A stretch of 64,000 bases of DNA from positions 6,846 to 70,845 of the forward strand of contig MEHQ01001230.1 in the NCBI GenBank assembly GCA_008828725.1, written 5' to 3'. Origin of the DNA: Saccharina japonica. Its lineage: Eukaryota; Sar; Phaeophyceae; Laminariales; Laminariaceae. The notes under the pieces are model-generated. The model was not told where the DNA came from. It made no database searches and saw only the letters and a program-made list of their open reading frames with translations. Numbering within the stretch: position 1 is the first letter of the stretch; every line of letters starts with the position of its first letter. This document shows positions 23,801-32,500 of this stretch, piece after piece. The translations under genes were made by a program, and so were the position numbers.

Positions 23801-26293
23801 GACATCCGGGCCTTCAGGCTTCGTGGCTACCAGTTAGACCACCGGGGCGACCGGCTTGCTGCACATTAATCAGACTTCTCCGGCAAAGGCAATAAAAGCC
23901 CCTGGGCCCTGAACCACTGCATTTCGAGGGTATGCTACGACGCATCGGCATTGCTGCAGACCCTATATTGGAGTATTCTACCCCAGGTAGTATATATACA
24001 GTTTCGCTCGGCACCACGCCAGACACTCAACAAATACTCGTACCGGGTACCAGCCAGAACGGAGAGTAGGAAGGGTTTCGGTGATACATTACGTACAGTA
24101 GCTAACTCCAGATTACCATACAGCACCAGCACCAGCTGGGAACTTTGTACATACATACCTATTAATAGTGCGAAACGAACTATACACACACTCTGGTACG
24201 TTTTATTGCAGTTCTAAAGGTCCCCAGTCCCCAGCCCCAGCACCGCAGAATCACAGCATCATTTCTTACCAGTATCATATAATAAGCGAATACCGAAAGT
24301 ATCAGATACTACTGTAGGTATCCTGGTGCGTGTAACACTTCCGAAGACAATAATAGCACAGCGACCAGAACAAAACAGACATGCATGAACGGATTAATCG
24401 ATCTATGCACTCTTACAATGCTCGGCGGTACCTGGTGCTTTTTTATACACAGCAAGCAGACGTTCGCTTCTTCTCTTCTCTTTTGTGCAGGGTATACTCG
24501 TACGAGTAGTAATAGATACAAGCAGTAGTACGGTTGGTTGCTGCCCGAACCTGGTAGTGTTCACAACTTGACCCAGCCTAACAAAATGGTTGATAGTCCA
24601 CACTATCATTATACCAGAAACTTCAAAATTGCATGTTTATTCCAGGAAATTTCCCAGGCGGTTGGGGATAGGGGTTAGGGGCTAACATTGAAGTATTAAC
24701 ATATTGAAAAATTAAATTTTACCAGGTATAGAGATAGTAGTTCAAGTTAATTAAGGTTACGTCAACCACTTTGCTGTCGAAGCGGGCCAAGGCGTAGCAA
24801 GCAGTCAACGGCAGTCAACAGCATTATGTACGAGTAGTAAACAGAGTAAGCAGCCTCCTGCCGCCGCCTGCCAGTCGCCCAGTGCCTGCCGTGCGTACCT
24901 CTCTGGTCGTACGAAGCTTTTTTGTGTTGTTTTTTTTGTTTTGTTTCAGAATGTTTCATCTTCCGCAGAGTGGACACATCCATGGTCCATGATTCGTTTG
25001 TTGTACGTACCTGTTATATCTATAAAGAAAAAGTACCTGGTATATAACACCAGATATCATAAATGCATGCGTGTGATATTGCATGCGCGCATTATGAACA
25101 CGGACGGACGCGACTGCATGTCCACTACTGTCCACACCCATACATACATGCCGCCATCGGATTGATTGCTATTCATGTGGGAAGCTTACAAGCAAGGCAA
25201 GCGCAGCCTGCGTCCTGACCGAGCGTACCGGTAGTACTATTAATACTCGTATGATAAGTGTTGTGAAGCACCAGAGGGACGTACTCGTATACACTTCCGG
25301 CCCTCTCATAAGAAAGTGCCCCACAAGAAACCCAGCCTGAACATTACGGGGGAAATAATAACGAAAGTCGGCAGCTATTATACTGAAGTTAGTGTGGGAC
25401 ACACCCCTTTCTCAAATAAGAAAGTCAGCGTAAGTCCGATTTCTGGTTTCGTACGCGTATGAGCAGGCCGGTACTATTGTATGTATGGTATTTACAGGGG
25501 GCAAACATTATCTACACTACGAATTAATACGAGTACTCGTAGCATGAATGGCTCTCGTTTTCACGACCTCCCCAATTTAGGTTGTTGTGACTGGTTTAAA
25601 AATATGATATCACACACACTACGTACGACACGTACGTACGTACGTAGGTGTCCTAGGATGTACCAAGCCTGAGCCCTGTCAGGCCTGAGGCCTGAGGGAT
25701 TACTGCTCTACAGCAACTACAACCCGCGAGTACAGCCAAAGTTTGACTTTTATACATAGGCTCCCACTCAAGTATATTTAGGAAATTTTGACATCTCTAC
25801 CCGTGGTCCGGAACTGGTCGCAAACTTTTACTGATTCAACATTGACTACGTACTGCAAAGTAAAGGCATCGCAGATCATATCCACACCAGGAACACAAGA
25901 CATATTACTGCTGCTGCTGCTGCTGCTGCTATGCTGCAGCTCTGCAACGCAAACGAAGACGTAAATATCCAACGTGCGACTGGGGTACCTGAAGATGATC
26001 GCAGCATATCCGTAGAGAATGGGGATGGCCATCATCGCATTGACGGCCCCGTATATGACGATCTTCAGAGCCTTTCCTTGGTCAGCGCTACTCTGTGCAG
26101 ATTTACTGGTATCATGTATGGCACGTGTGTTGTTCTCAACACCATTGCCTCGTTTGTTGTTGATGTATTGCGGTGAAAGCGGTTGCGGGGCCTCATCATC
26201 GCTGCCATTGTTGAAGCCCACCGTACGAACTTCCCCGGGACCACCATCCACTTCCTCATATTGGTCAGCTCTTAGAGGATTGACCGTCGACAT
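18..26293 (-). CDS. SulP/SLC26-type anion transporter with STAS and cNMP-binding domains (multi-exon, 3' partial)
   Basis: This is a membrane transporter of the SulP family; sulfate or another anion, or an amino acid as for yeast Vsb1-like members, is possible and the substrate is not readable. Exons with fitting phases are 26293-25989, 23492-23436, 21110-21047, 18799-18602, 17226-17114, 15572-15419, 14473-14290, 13275-13185, 12219-12059, 11527-11448, 10093-9996 and 9169-9022 (or 8996), then 5712-5545, 717-627 and 119-18. The first twelve encode about 551 residues: a hydrophilic N-terminus (1-73), then SulP landmarks LPFAIGQVQDAGLIFLS (around 132-148), GGYLAFIGLFCLEAGLAL, DMGEPLDTNKEL and EWLWEIREKL, then the first STAS strands ILCVELRGELFFGSS (531-545). 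The exon ending at 9022 would need a GC donor (CAG|GCAAG). Known for the family: SulP proteins dimerise and STAS regulates them. The middle of STAS is missing in collinear order, so the allele may be broken or misassembled. The 3' end lies outside the window. Confidence 0.85.
127..192 (+). repeat. GCAAG low-complexity tract
   Basis: A run of GGCAAGGCAAAG-type units lies directly upstream of the acceptor of exon 119-18. On the coding strand it gives a CTTGC/CCTTG pyrimidine-rich tract, which could serve the acceptor. Confidence 0.6.
296..452 (+). repeat. CAT/ATC triplet tract
   Basis: Imperfect CAT, CAC and ATC triplets extend over about 155 bp in the intron between transporter exons 717-627 and 119-18. 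Frames through it give His- or Ile/Thr-rich peptides that are not genes. Confidence 0.8.
1620..1728 (+). repeat. 60 bp direct repeat, two copies
   Basis: AAGCCAAAAAGCTGTGAGCA plus GATACCTTTCTATAC(T/C)ATC occurs twice, 60 bp apart. The surrounding 1545-1620 has AAGC/CAAGCC-rich low complexity. It is intronic in the transporter gene as modelled. Confidence 0.85.
2278..2470 (+). repeat. Diverged direct repeat, partner of 5090-5290
   Basis: This stretch (ACGTACGTAAGCCACCGGG to the phrase GAAGTGCTACTCGTA) recurs at 5090-5290 with many single-base indels. It lies just outside the 1.8 kb duplication on the same side in both copies, so it marks the outer end of the duplicated unit. It shows more indels than the 1.8 kb block itself. 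Confidence 0.8.
2613..3336 (-). pseudogene. Displaced SulP exon, duplication copy A: Gly/Ser-rich insert plus STAS strand
   Basis: A 240-codon open stretch runs from a plausible AACAG acceptor to a strong donor AAC|GTAAGT at 2613. It encodes a Gly-, Ser- and Asp-rich low-complexity segment, a run of Glu, then PSFIVLDCSKVTNV, which matches the central STAS strand (V-L-D-x-S-x-V-T). This piece should lie between the exon ending near 9022 and the one starting at 5712, but it sits downstream of the latter, inside the intron between 5545 and 717. It is therefore out of order for the transcript read here. Either it is a dead copy left by the tandem duplication or the assembly is wrong. Confidence 0.6.
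2750..4563 (+). repeat. Segmental duplication, copy A
   Basis: About 1.8 kb is repeated at 6193-8035 in the same orientation with only scattered substitutions and short indels in homopolymers and triplet runs. It includes the Gly/Ser-rich transporter exon and about 1.2 kb of flanking non-coding DNA. The left boundary (CCATAAGAGAG here, CCACAAGAGAG in copy B) and the right boundary (CCATCCCAGGGG) are sharp. In copy A the right boundary is interrupted by a G-tract element. Confidence 0.9.
4566..4780 (-). mobile_element. G/C-tract dispersed element
   Basis: Body from GGGGGGGTACTCATGTTG through GACCATAGACCCTCGCATCC and GGGTTTTCACCAACCAGGCA to CGCATGGAGG and AACCGCCTC. It interrupts the right boundary of duplication copy A, where copy B has the uninterrupted CCATCCCAGGGG. 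This is direct evidence of insertion, or of excision from copy B. Confidence 0.8.
5090..5290 (+). repeat. Diverged direct repeat, partner of 2278-2470
   Basis: Second copy of the outer repeat of the duplication unit. Between it and copy B lies the transporter exon at 5712-5545, which has no counterpart in the 2470-2613 interval of copy A. Confidence 0.8.
5545..5712 (-). CDS. SulP gene exon: end of STAS domain and linker
   Basis: The exon follows a CGCAG acceptor and ends AG|GTGATT. It encodes IHKAIDHDNVAVFPTFFTAM followed by DWCETQLIRS. This is the usual end of STAS in fungal and heterokont SulP proteins, where a mock tail-anchor phrase with D/E-W-C-E follows. It ends with two bases of a codon that the exon at 717-627 completes exactly (AG + G, arginine), so these two exons are joined in the mRNA with everything between them as intron. 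It needs an upstream exon ending in phase 2, and none was found between here and 9022. Confidence 0.75.
6020..6192 (-). mobile_element. G/C-tract dispersed element at broken exon
   Basis: Same body as 4566-4780, from the G tract at 6020-6041 to CGCATGGAGG at 6190. Its right end touches the point where the Gly/Ser-rich transporter exon of copy B is cut. Confidence 0.8.
6193..6795 (-). pseudogene. SulP insert exon, duplication copy B, truncated 3'
   Basis: This is the second copy of the Gly/Ser-rich exon, nearly identical to 2750-3336 but with longer Gly-codon runs (6550-6590). It is in the right place for the transporter, between 9022 and 5712. Its 3' part, which in copy A holds the Glu run and the STAS strand VLDCSKVT, is cut off at about 6192. 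There the sequence passes directly into a copy of the G/C-tract element (6020-6192). No donor site restoring the STAS frame is visible. If the exon 9169 donor is GG|GTGGAG at 8996, its phase fits the acceptor at 6795. Confidence 0.55.
6193..8035 (+). repeat. Segmental duplication, copy B
   Basis: Partner of 2750-4563, with start-to-start spacing of about 3.44 kb. Its left flank is a G/C-tract element and its right flank continues into sequence absent from copy A. High identity in non-coding parts suggests a recent duplication or an assembly artefact in which two versions of one region were placed in tandem. Confidence 0.9.
8740..8990 (+). mobile_element. G/C-tract dispersed element
   Basis: Opposite orientation to 4566-4780 on the plus strand: GCGGTTCTTAGTCGGATGCA, GTGAAAACCCGACGAG, TGCGAGGGTCTACGG, ending ATGAGTACAACCCCCCCCC. 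Another C tract with GATGAGTACACCCC lies at 8750-8775. The C tract ends a few bases from the donor of transporter exon 9169-9022/8996. Confidence 0.75.
9395..9800 (+). repeat. Imperfect CAG/CAA triplet region
   Basis: Clusters of AGCAGCAGC interspersed with AACAGC lie at 9395-9450, 9525-9595, 9675-9700 and 9725-9790. A partial duplication of about 130 bp (CACTGTCTTCCGACAACAGA against ATAGACTTCCGACAAAAGGC) is visible. Region 9181-9995 is intron. Confidence 0.75.
10365..10505 (+). repeat. 54 bp minisatellite, three copies
   Basis: CAACATGTACCTATGCTCGA followed by CCGCG.. and TCAGAATCTTCGG, repeated near 10370, 10424 and 10478. Intronic. Confidence 0.75.
10890..11020 (+). repeat. Dispersed repeat with AACCCACGATGGACCC
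   Basis: GGGGTGGGCATATGTAGTAA then AGAACCCACGATGGACCCAA and an ACCATACTGG...GATTAGTAC tail. Other copies at 13740-13920, 14030-14165 and 31255-31360. It lies in the transporter intron 11447-10094. Confidence 0.7.
11812..11846 (+). repeat. TAC triplet repeat
   Basis: About eleven uninterrupted TAC/CTA triplets between transporter exons 12219-12059 and 11527-11448. Confidence 0.9.
12357..12655 (-). mobile_element. MITE-like inverted-repeat element, copy 1
   Basis: Starts CACACGTCGGACAGAT followed by ATCTTCAGATC/ATCTACAGAT units, then the body of the family in reverse orientation (GGGCTCCCACTCGACAACATGAGCT). The far terminal repeat is degraded. It lies in the transporter intron between exons 13275-13185 and 12219-12059. 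Confidence 0.75.
13740..14165 (+). repeat. Dispersed repeat, two copies with an internal duplication
   Basis: CCCACGATGAACCCAAAAAC and CCCACGATGAACCCATAAAC are 44 bp apart (13766, 13810); another copy at 14030-14165 has GTAGTAAGAAGAGTAAGCAG and CCCACCATGGACCCAACAAC. Each ends near ATATGTTCC. It is intronic in the transporter gene. Confidence 0.7.
14637..15413 (+). mobile_element. Array of at least four G/C-tract elements filling one intron
   Basis: Copies or part-copies at about 14637-14850, 14862-14980, 15127-15235 and 15236-15413 repeat the phrases GGTCGGTGAAAACCCAACGT, CGGCATTGTAGGGATGCGAG, ACGACCACGGCCATGC and ATGAGTAC plus a C tract. All have the same orientation. A related subtype sits at 15040-15125. 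Together they make up most of the 945 bp intron between transporter exons 15572-15419 and 14473-14290. Confidence 0.8.
16657..16800 (-). mobile_element. G/C-tract dispersed element
   Basis: G tract at 16657-16673, then TATACTCATGTCGTGCACGG, CATAGACCCTCGCATCCC and CACCAAGCGCGGGGGGG, where the copy ends in a second G run. It lies within the transporter intron 17113-15573. Confidence 0.8.
17535..17650 (+). mobile_element. G/C-tract element, second subtype
   Basis: Repeats AAATGACTAAGGCAAGCAAC followed by AAATGAGTACGCCCCCC, once as a variant (17535-17600) and once again (17601-17650). The same subtype is at 21545-21635 and 15040-15125. Confidence 0.65.
17784..18072 (+). mobile_element. MITE-like inverted-repeat element, copy 2
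   Basis: Begins CACATCCCCGACAGATC and ends TCGACGTGTG. It contains TTTCAGGGCAGATA, CTAGCTCATGTTGCCGCGTG and TGATCTGTATGATCTGTA arrays. It is located in the transporter intron between 18602 and 17226. Confidence 0.8.
18190..18600 (+). repeat. CTG/TGC triplet region
   Basis: Imperfect CTG repeats include a 24 bp unit at 18299-18370 (CCGCTGTTCTTGCTGCTGC) repeated three to four times, and a CTACTGCTGCTACTACTG array at 18470-18545. It begins at the donor end of transporter exon 18799-18602. Confidence 0.8.
19880..19960 (+). repeat. CAG triplet tract
   Basis: Imperfect AGCAGCAGC runs. A GGGTA-rich stretch follows at 20035-20135 (TAGGGTAGGGTAGGGTAC). Nothing else is recognised in intron 21046-18800 apart from the elements listed separately. 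Confidence 0.7.
20370..20575 (+). mobile_element. G/C-tract dispersed element
   Basis: GCGGTTCTTAATAGGATGCA through GTGAAAACCCGACATGCTCC to CATGCATGAAAATGAAGTGC and a C-rich end. It lies in the transporter intron 21046-18800. Confidence 0.8.
21545..21635 (+). mobile_element. G/C-tract element, second subtype
   Basis: CCCCATGCTCCGTCTCGAAA, GTCAATGGTCAAATGACTAA and GAGTACGCCCCACCCCCC. It shares the CTCCGTC...ATGAGTAC-C-tract frame with the main family but differs in the middle. Confidence 0.65.
22103..22145 (+). repeat. AT dinucleotide repeats
   Basis: AT repeats at 22103-22125 and 22134-22145 are part of the large intron 25988-23493 / 23435-21111, which otherwise shows SINE copy 1 and a 90-100 bp minisatellite. 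Confidence 0.8.
22795..23020 (+). repeat. Minisatellite, three diverged units of about 90 bp
   Basis: The unit contains ATCAATAGGACCTATTG, GGCAATACCTAT and TACTGCAAGCGTACGAGCGT. Units begin near 22802, 22882 and 22967. Confidence 0.7.
23590..23838 (-). mobile_element. tRNA-derived SINE, copy 1
   Basis: On the minus strand the head reads CGGTGGTCTAACTGGTAGCC (A-box-like) and GAGGGTTCGATTCTCC (B-box-like), with no good cloverleaf. The body shares GCAAAATTCGA, GCGATAAAAAT, GTAGTGGGGGAGGAGGGAGA and GTGACCCCGGATCTGAGTTA with 34440-34715. It lies about 100 bp upstream of transporter exon 23492-23436. An undetermined base (n) is at 23589. Confidence 0.75.
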
Positions 26294-26519
26294 CGAACCG
26301 CACTCGCAGAAGCTTGGCCGGAGGAGGCGATGAGCGGCTGTTACTACAGCAGTTGAATCGTGAATCGAGAAAAATCGTCAAAAATGAAATACGAAGTTTT
26401 CAACATACTTTAAAGGCGTTTACTTGCAGGGATTCGGGTCCCAAAGCGGCTGCTGCGCTGTGTGCTGGGTGCTCTGTGCTCTGTCTCATCTCCTCTGCTA
26501 CTACTGCTGTGGTTAAGCC
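26294..26519. promoter_or_regulatory. Probable divergent promoter region
   Basis: Only 226 bp separate the start codons of the minus-strand SulP gene (26293) and the plus-strand membrane-protein gene (26520). No clear TATA box was recognised. Shared regulation is an inference from spacing; 5' untranslated exons could shift the true promoters. Confidence 0.4.
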
Positions 26520-29500
26520 ATGTCCATCTCTAGGGTCTACGTGGCCCTGAGCTTTGTGGCTCTACTGCGCGATGGCAGCAGTTTCATGGGCCCAATGTTG
26601 CACGGAAACCACTTGTCGTTGCCGCAAACAGGAGGCTTGCGCAGCGCAGGCTGTGCGCAGCAAGCCGGTTCATCCAACCTCGGGGTCGCTTGCTCCCGCC
26701 CTTCTCTTCCCAGGACTGCGAGAGGTGAGGGAGCATCTGCAGCTGAGACCAAAGAGTTCCGTTGTTGGTGTGCTTCTTTGATGTTCTTGAGTTTGGCGCA
26801 TGAATTGGCGGCGCTGTCCGCGGTGCATGTTGGGCTCATTCGACATCTCTCATGATTCATGATAGATACCTTTGTCTGGTATGATATACGAGTACTATTA
26901 ATAGCACGAAGGTACTCATGTTTTTGAGCTGCTCATGTTGAATACCAGGCAAGGTATACTGCTGTACCGGTATGATGCTCGTCGTAGATACCATGATACC
27001 ACTACTTTCCTCTCTGCAGTCGTAGATCTAGAGCAGTACGTACACCTCCTCTTTGAGCCGGCTGCATCATTGTTCTTGTGACCATCTCAATCAGCATTGC
27101 TGTACAGCAGTGCTCAAAACCCGGAAAGCATGGGACGATACGTACGTAGCCGATAGATACCGGATAGAGACGCAGCCGATGCATGCTCGTACTCCTGCAA
27201 TATGTCAGGAGACGCTACTTTTGCCCCTTGGCCGACGGCGTCAAGGGAAACGCCTTGACGGCAAAACCCACGTGCACCCAGGGATTGTAAATCCCCGTTT
27301 TTTGGAAAACCCCTGACCATAATGTTGAGAACCTGTACTATTCTTTGCACTGACTGCTGACTCTGTGTCTGCCTCGGTCGAAGCTGCTGCTGTGCTGTGC
27401 TGGTGCTCTGGTGCTGGCACGCAGCACACATAATAAGCTAAATTCACAGGGGTTTCCACACATAGCATGAGACGTTTGTTCTAGCGGGGATAGGGGACAA
27501 CCTGTCTTGACGGATGGAAATGCCTGGACGGACGCCCTTGACTGACTGACCACTTGACGGCTGCCCGTCTCCTGACATGTTTGGCCGAAAGCGCCATCCG
27601 TTGATTCAACCGCAGGCAGTTAGTTCTGCCTCATGTGCTCGTTATCTTGTCGAGAGCAACGACGCTTGTAGAACAACCTTTTACTTGTAGGTATGCATAT
27701 ACGAGCGATAAACTGGTTCGTGGTTGTCAACAGTTCGTTCGTAGTCTGAGATATTAATTAATGGAAACGCCTCCACGGAGATGCTTATGCTTCCGCCCGA
27801 TGTGCGAGTGCCGCCAAGCCTTCCATCCATCGCCATGGCTGACATAGTAGCCGCTTTCCATAGGCAACGCGACCACCACCACCGTCGATACCGACGAGCT
27901 CGCCAAGTCCTCGTACACGACGAGAGGAGGCCGGGATCAAGTGGATCTCGCGGGCAAAGACCAACTGTAGGAAAGTTAAGGTTCAGAGCGCACGACCGAC
28001 ACCCACGGCCTCAATTTTCTTCTGGCCTTGCTTGTGCTCGGGTGAGATAGCCAGGGCTGACCAGGAGGAATGACGGGAGCTCCATATGTTAAGGAGCTTA
28101 CGCGTTTCGCGGTTTTAGTTACGCAGCCACGCCGAAACGCGGACAAGTCATCGCATTCACAACGAGCCCCCCCCCCCCCCGTTGTTCCCCCAGAGCCTTC
28201 ATCCCCTCAATGGTTTGGCCAATTACGCCCGCAGGCGGCGTATCCATGCTAGCTAAGAAACGTCGGAAACGCAGGGCAGGCGAATCGGCACCAGATGCCC
28301 CGCCCGAACCAGTCGCCGCTGCGCCAGAGCTGACGCCGACCCCACCGAGTGTCGGCTCCACTTCGACGAGTGGAGGGGGGCAGGCCGGGGAGGCGGAGGC
28401 CGAGTGGGAGGGGGGGGAGGAAGCCGAGGACGAGGAAGAGGAGGGCGACAATGTTGGGGCGGTTGTGATGCCACCGCTGCCTTCGGAATTGGGCATGGAA
28501 GCCGTCATGTCTGCGCAGGTATTTTGCACAAAAAAAATGTCATTTTTTGTAGTCCACTACATATAAACCCTACTACACACAACCGCCGTATATAGCAGGC
28601 GAGATCCAAGTACCGCACGCAGCTTGCAAATGTGAGTTTCGAGATTTTTTTTTATGCCTCACAGCTGATGTGTCTAAATAAAAAGGGTTAGAGTTAGTGT
28701 TTTTTAAAAACTATTTTGTGCTGGTACTCCGTATACAGTAGAACTACCTTCGCTTGAAGTTTGACACTGAAGTTGAGGTTCGATTGCTGCCGTGGCACGA
28801 GCCGCTTGGAGCTCGCTCTCTTCCGTGTTGCGACCGATGCCCATTCCGCGACGGTCCTCGACCATGACCTGGAAACCTTTTTTGGACCCTGGTATAGCGA
28901 CCTACCAAAGCGAGAAATGCGCTCTTATCGGCCGTTTAGGCATGCCCTAACCCCTTAAGAACCGGTCCCATGTTTTTGGGGACAAAATACTTGCATTTAG
29001 TGTGGTATACTATTTCCAGTAGTAAAAGGGTCGAAGGAAGAGCGTGCGGCAGTACAAGGATAGGGGTACGAGTAGAGCACCTACCTTTTTTTTGGGGGGG
29101 GGCTGCTCACTTGATTATAGTGTAGAAACTCTGTACCTGCAGTAGCACCCAAAGAGAACTGTAGGGTCTTCACCATGTTAACCACCCTGCCTAGATATAC
29201 GAGTAACGAAAATAGTTGTCCAACACAGATGGGATCTTAGTATACCGTGCAATTCCTCAGTTAAGGAGTATACTATTAATAATAGTCAGTAATAGTCAGT
29301 ACTAGTCGGTAATAGTGGGTTATAGTCTGTAACAGTCGGTTTAAATGGAATGTGGAAACAAGCGCGCCCGATGTACGACGCATCTCGCAAATTTGAGTAT
29401 CAACCACTCCATCGGTGGAACTCCCAGCTGACGTACTTGCAATAATTATGTAAAACCTATACTTCGTATAGGGACTATGGCGTTCGCTCTTATATAAGGG

Positions 29501-32500
29501 CCGTGGGAATCATAGTAAGTCATAACGCTATTGGGCGAGCTCAGACGAACCGGGTCAACGACAGACGTGCGAACCGACAGACATACGTACAAACCGACCG
29601 ATTGACCTACACCGCTATTCTAGCGAGGCGTTATTGCCATTGGATTGGTCCGAGTGTGACAGCAGTGGTCCCCGTCTTTATTCTGGGACAAGCTCGGGCC
29701 TATGCGCCAATGTGGGGTATACTTTCCCCAGCCCTGTATTTGCAAGTCTCCAGATCTATATTTTAGCCCACCCCAGCCCCGTTTGTTGAGTCTCCAGTTC
29801 TGTATTGTGGTCCTTTGGTTCTGTATTATAAACCCCCAGCTCTGTCTTCTATGGTTCCAGCCTTGCCTTCGAAACGTACAGCTCTGTCGTTCAAGCTTCT
29901 AGTTTTGTATTCCAACTCCCCCAGCGCTGCGGTCTAACCTTCATTTCTGTATTCGAAGCCTCTGGTTATGTTCTCGGTTCCTCCATCCCTGTATTCTAAC
30001 TTCTGTGCTCTAGTAGTGCACGCCTCCTGCCCTTTGTTCGAAGCCTCCGGCTCCTGTCTTTTACGTCTCCAGCCCTGTCCTCTAAGCCTCCCGTGCTGTC
30101 GTCTAAGCTTCCAGTTCTACAACAGGACCAGGAATATATTCTAAAGCCCTCCAGCGCTCTTTTCTCCCCGTTACCACCGTCGTCGTTGTCGTCATCGTCG
30201 TTTTTTTTTTTTCGGCAGGAACTCCAAGGAGAAGACATGATGTCGCCCGCGGCCTACCAGCCCAAACCGGATGTGGCAGACGTGGAAATGGTTGACGGGG
30301 GGATGGGGGGCGGCGACGGCGGGCTGACGGGCGAGCCTTCTCGGAAAAAGGTACTACTGGCTGTACGAGTACCTTTTGTTGTCTGTCGACATGTTTTACT
30401 CGTTTTTCGTGCATGCGTGCGTGGCCGATTGGGCGGCGTACGGCCGGGTTCGCTACCCAGTGGTATTCGCGTGTGGTACGCCGTTGTCAGCAGTCTGCTG
30501 CGCGTGGGGTAGTATTAATAGCAGCAGGAGAGCTGGTTGAGCGCGTTAGGGCTATACTTGACGGAGCTGCGCGAGTACTGGCACTTTTGCGATGTCTACT
30601 GCTGCCGTTTCGTTCCTGCACCCCCCCCACCCCACGAGTGTGTTGAAGATGGTGCAGTCATGGGCATGTGGCATTTGGCACATGACCGACAGACAGCGAT
30701 TGGCTTCCAGGATGGCAGACCAGACCGTTCCCGGTAGAAACCACGTAGAGATCCCCGTCCCAGTAGTCTCCGCGCGGAGCACGTGCGCCATGCCCTCCAG
30801 CGGGTAGAAATCATGGGGTGCAGAACGGCGAGTAGAAAATATGTCAGGACCCCGCGCGTCCACTCTGGTAAGGCGTTTTGCGGTAGACGGAGAAAGAGAG
30901 TGGCGGGGGGACAAGGTTTACCACTGCCCTCGACCAACTGCCGACGAACGGCGTATGTAGATGGCGGACCTCTCCTCTCCTTTTATGTACGTACATGGTT
31001 CAGCATCCTAGCGTGAATTAGTGTGCACTCACCTGGTTCAGCATCCTAGCGTAGTTTCAGAAGCATCAGTAGTAGCAGTAGCTTCGGTGGCCCTACCCTA
31101 AACGAGCTGCTTTACCCGGCTCGATCGATATCACGTTAGTAGGGAATACAAACCGCTACCGGCTTTTGTGAGTCGATTCTCGGAACCACCCTGGCCGTGA
31201 GCGTGCCCTTTTGCATTATTTTTCCTCCTAACCTCTCTATTATTGGGGGCCTCAGTAATACGTAGTAATTAGAACCCACGGTGGAGCCAAAAGCCAGTTA
31301 TCCTACCCGCCTTTGTGTGCACACCAGATGTGGTTATGGTTGCTGTAATATGTTCCCCCGTTAAAATAAGCTTAAGAAAAAATAAGCCCGAAGCGCATTG
31401 CTGTCGAGGGGTGTGGTTGTACCGGTTCTTCTACCTCCATCTCGCAGCAAAAATTGCCCGAAAAACGATGCAGAAGGAACAGAGCTTGGGGCAGTCTCCC
31501 TCCCCCCCCCACCCTATTGTATCTGATCGGTGAAAGCCCGACTTGCTCCGTCTCGGCATTGTCGTAGGGATGCGAGGGTCTATGGTCACACGACGATGGC
31601 CTTGGATGACATGAGTACCCCGCCCCCACCCTATCTCTCTCTCGCCAACCGAAGCACCGTCTTGCATAAAAGCAGCGCCTTTTTATGTGTTTGTACACCG
31701 CGCGTTCCCCAACTAACCTCTCTTTCTTTCCCGCTTTCCACCGGCCGCTGGTTCGCTTTTTGTTTTTGTCGTGGTGGCGTCTAACGACGTCGTGGGGTTT
31801 CCATTTTTTTTCGGGTAGGATTCGATGTACAGCTTCGACCTCGCCATCGAACTGCCCATGGAGTCGGAGAGCCGGGAAGGGGGCAATCAGTCCGGTCTGG
31901 GGGTGAGGAGATAAGACGCCATCCCGCTTTGACGCGCACGCGAGAGCGACTAAAAACCCCTCCGAATTTTGTTTTGGCGCTGTCTGATATTTGTAAAAAA
32001 CAAACCAGGAAACATGTGTATATATACTTCCTCTGACACGTAAGTAAAGTCGGTTATGTTTACACGGGCCCTTAACCGTGTCCGATGCTGTTGGCGATGA
32101 TATTTTAGAAATATTTTTGTCATTTTTTTGAGATGAACCTGTCTTTGTTTTTTTTTGCGAAGTGGTAGCCCTGAGATCGCGCGCTCCCCTGAACCTTTAC
32201 AGCGGCCACGCACAGCACTGCAGCCGTACGTGCGGTATCCACTCCTCGGACAGAGCATGATCTACAGTAGACCATCTGCAGATAGTCAATGATCTAGATC
32301 ATCTACAGATAGATCATGATCTAGATAATCTAGTTCCTCACCTGCCATTCTACCAATTCGCATCATCCCCCAATCAGGCACTATTAATAAGCCGTTGCTG
32401 TAAATCTTCACTTTTTTATTGATTTTTTCCCCCCTCGACAGCTTCAAGAGGGTCCATATAACTGCTGCTGCTGTGATTCCTTTATCCTGACCGTTTTTTT

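Noticed and set aside
23770..23838. A functional tRNA gene (minus strand)
   Set aside because: A- and B-box-like sequences are present, but stems do not pair and the sequence continues into a body shared with 34440-34715, so it is a SINE head.
27864..27966. Minus-strand exon reading of this interval
   Set aside because: The minus strand is open, but the plus-strand reading joins neighbours on both sides in exact phase (1+2 and 2+1), so it is assigned to the plus-strand gene.
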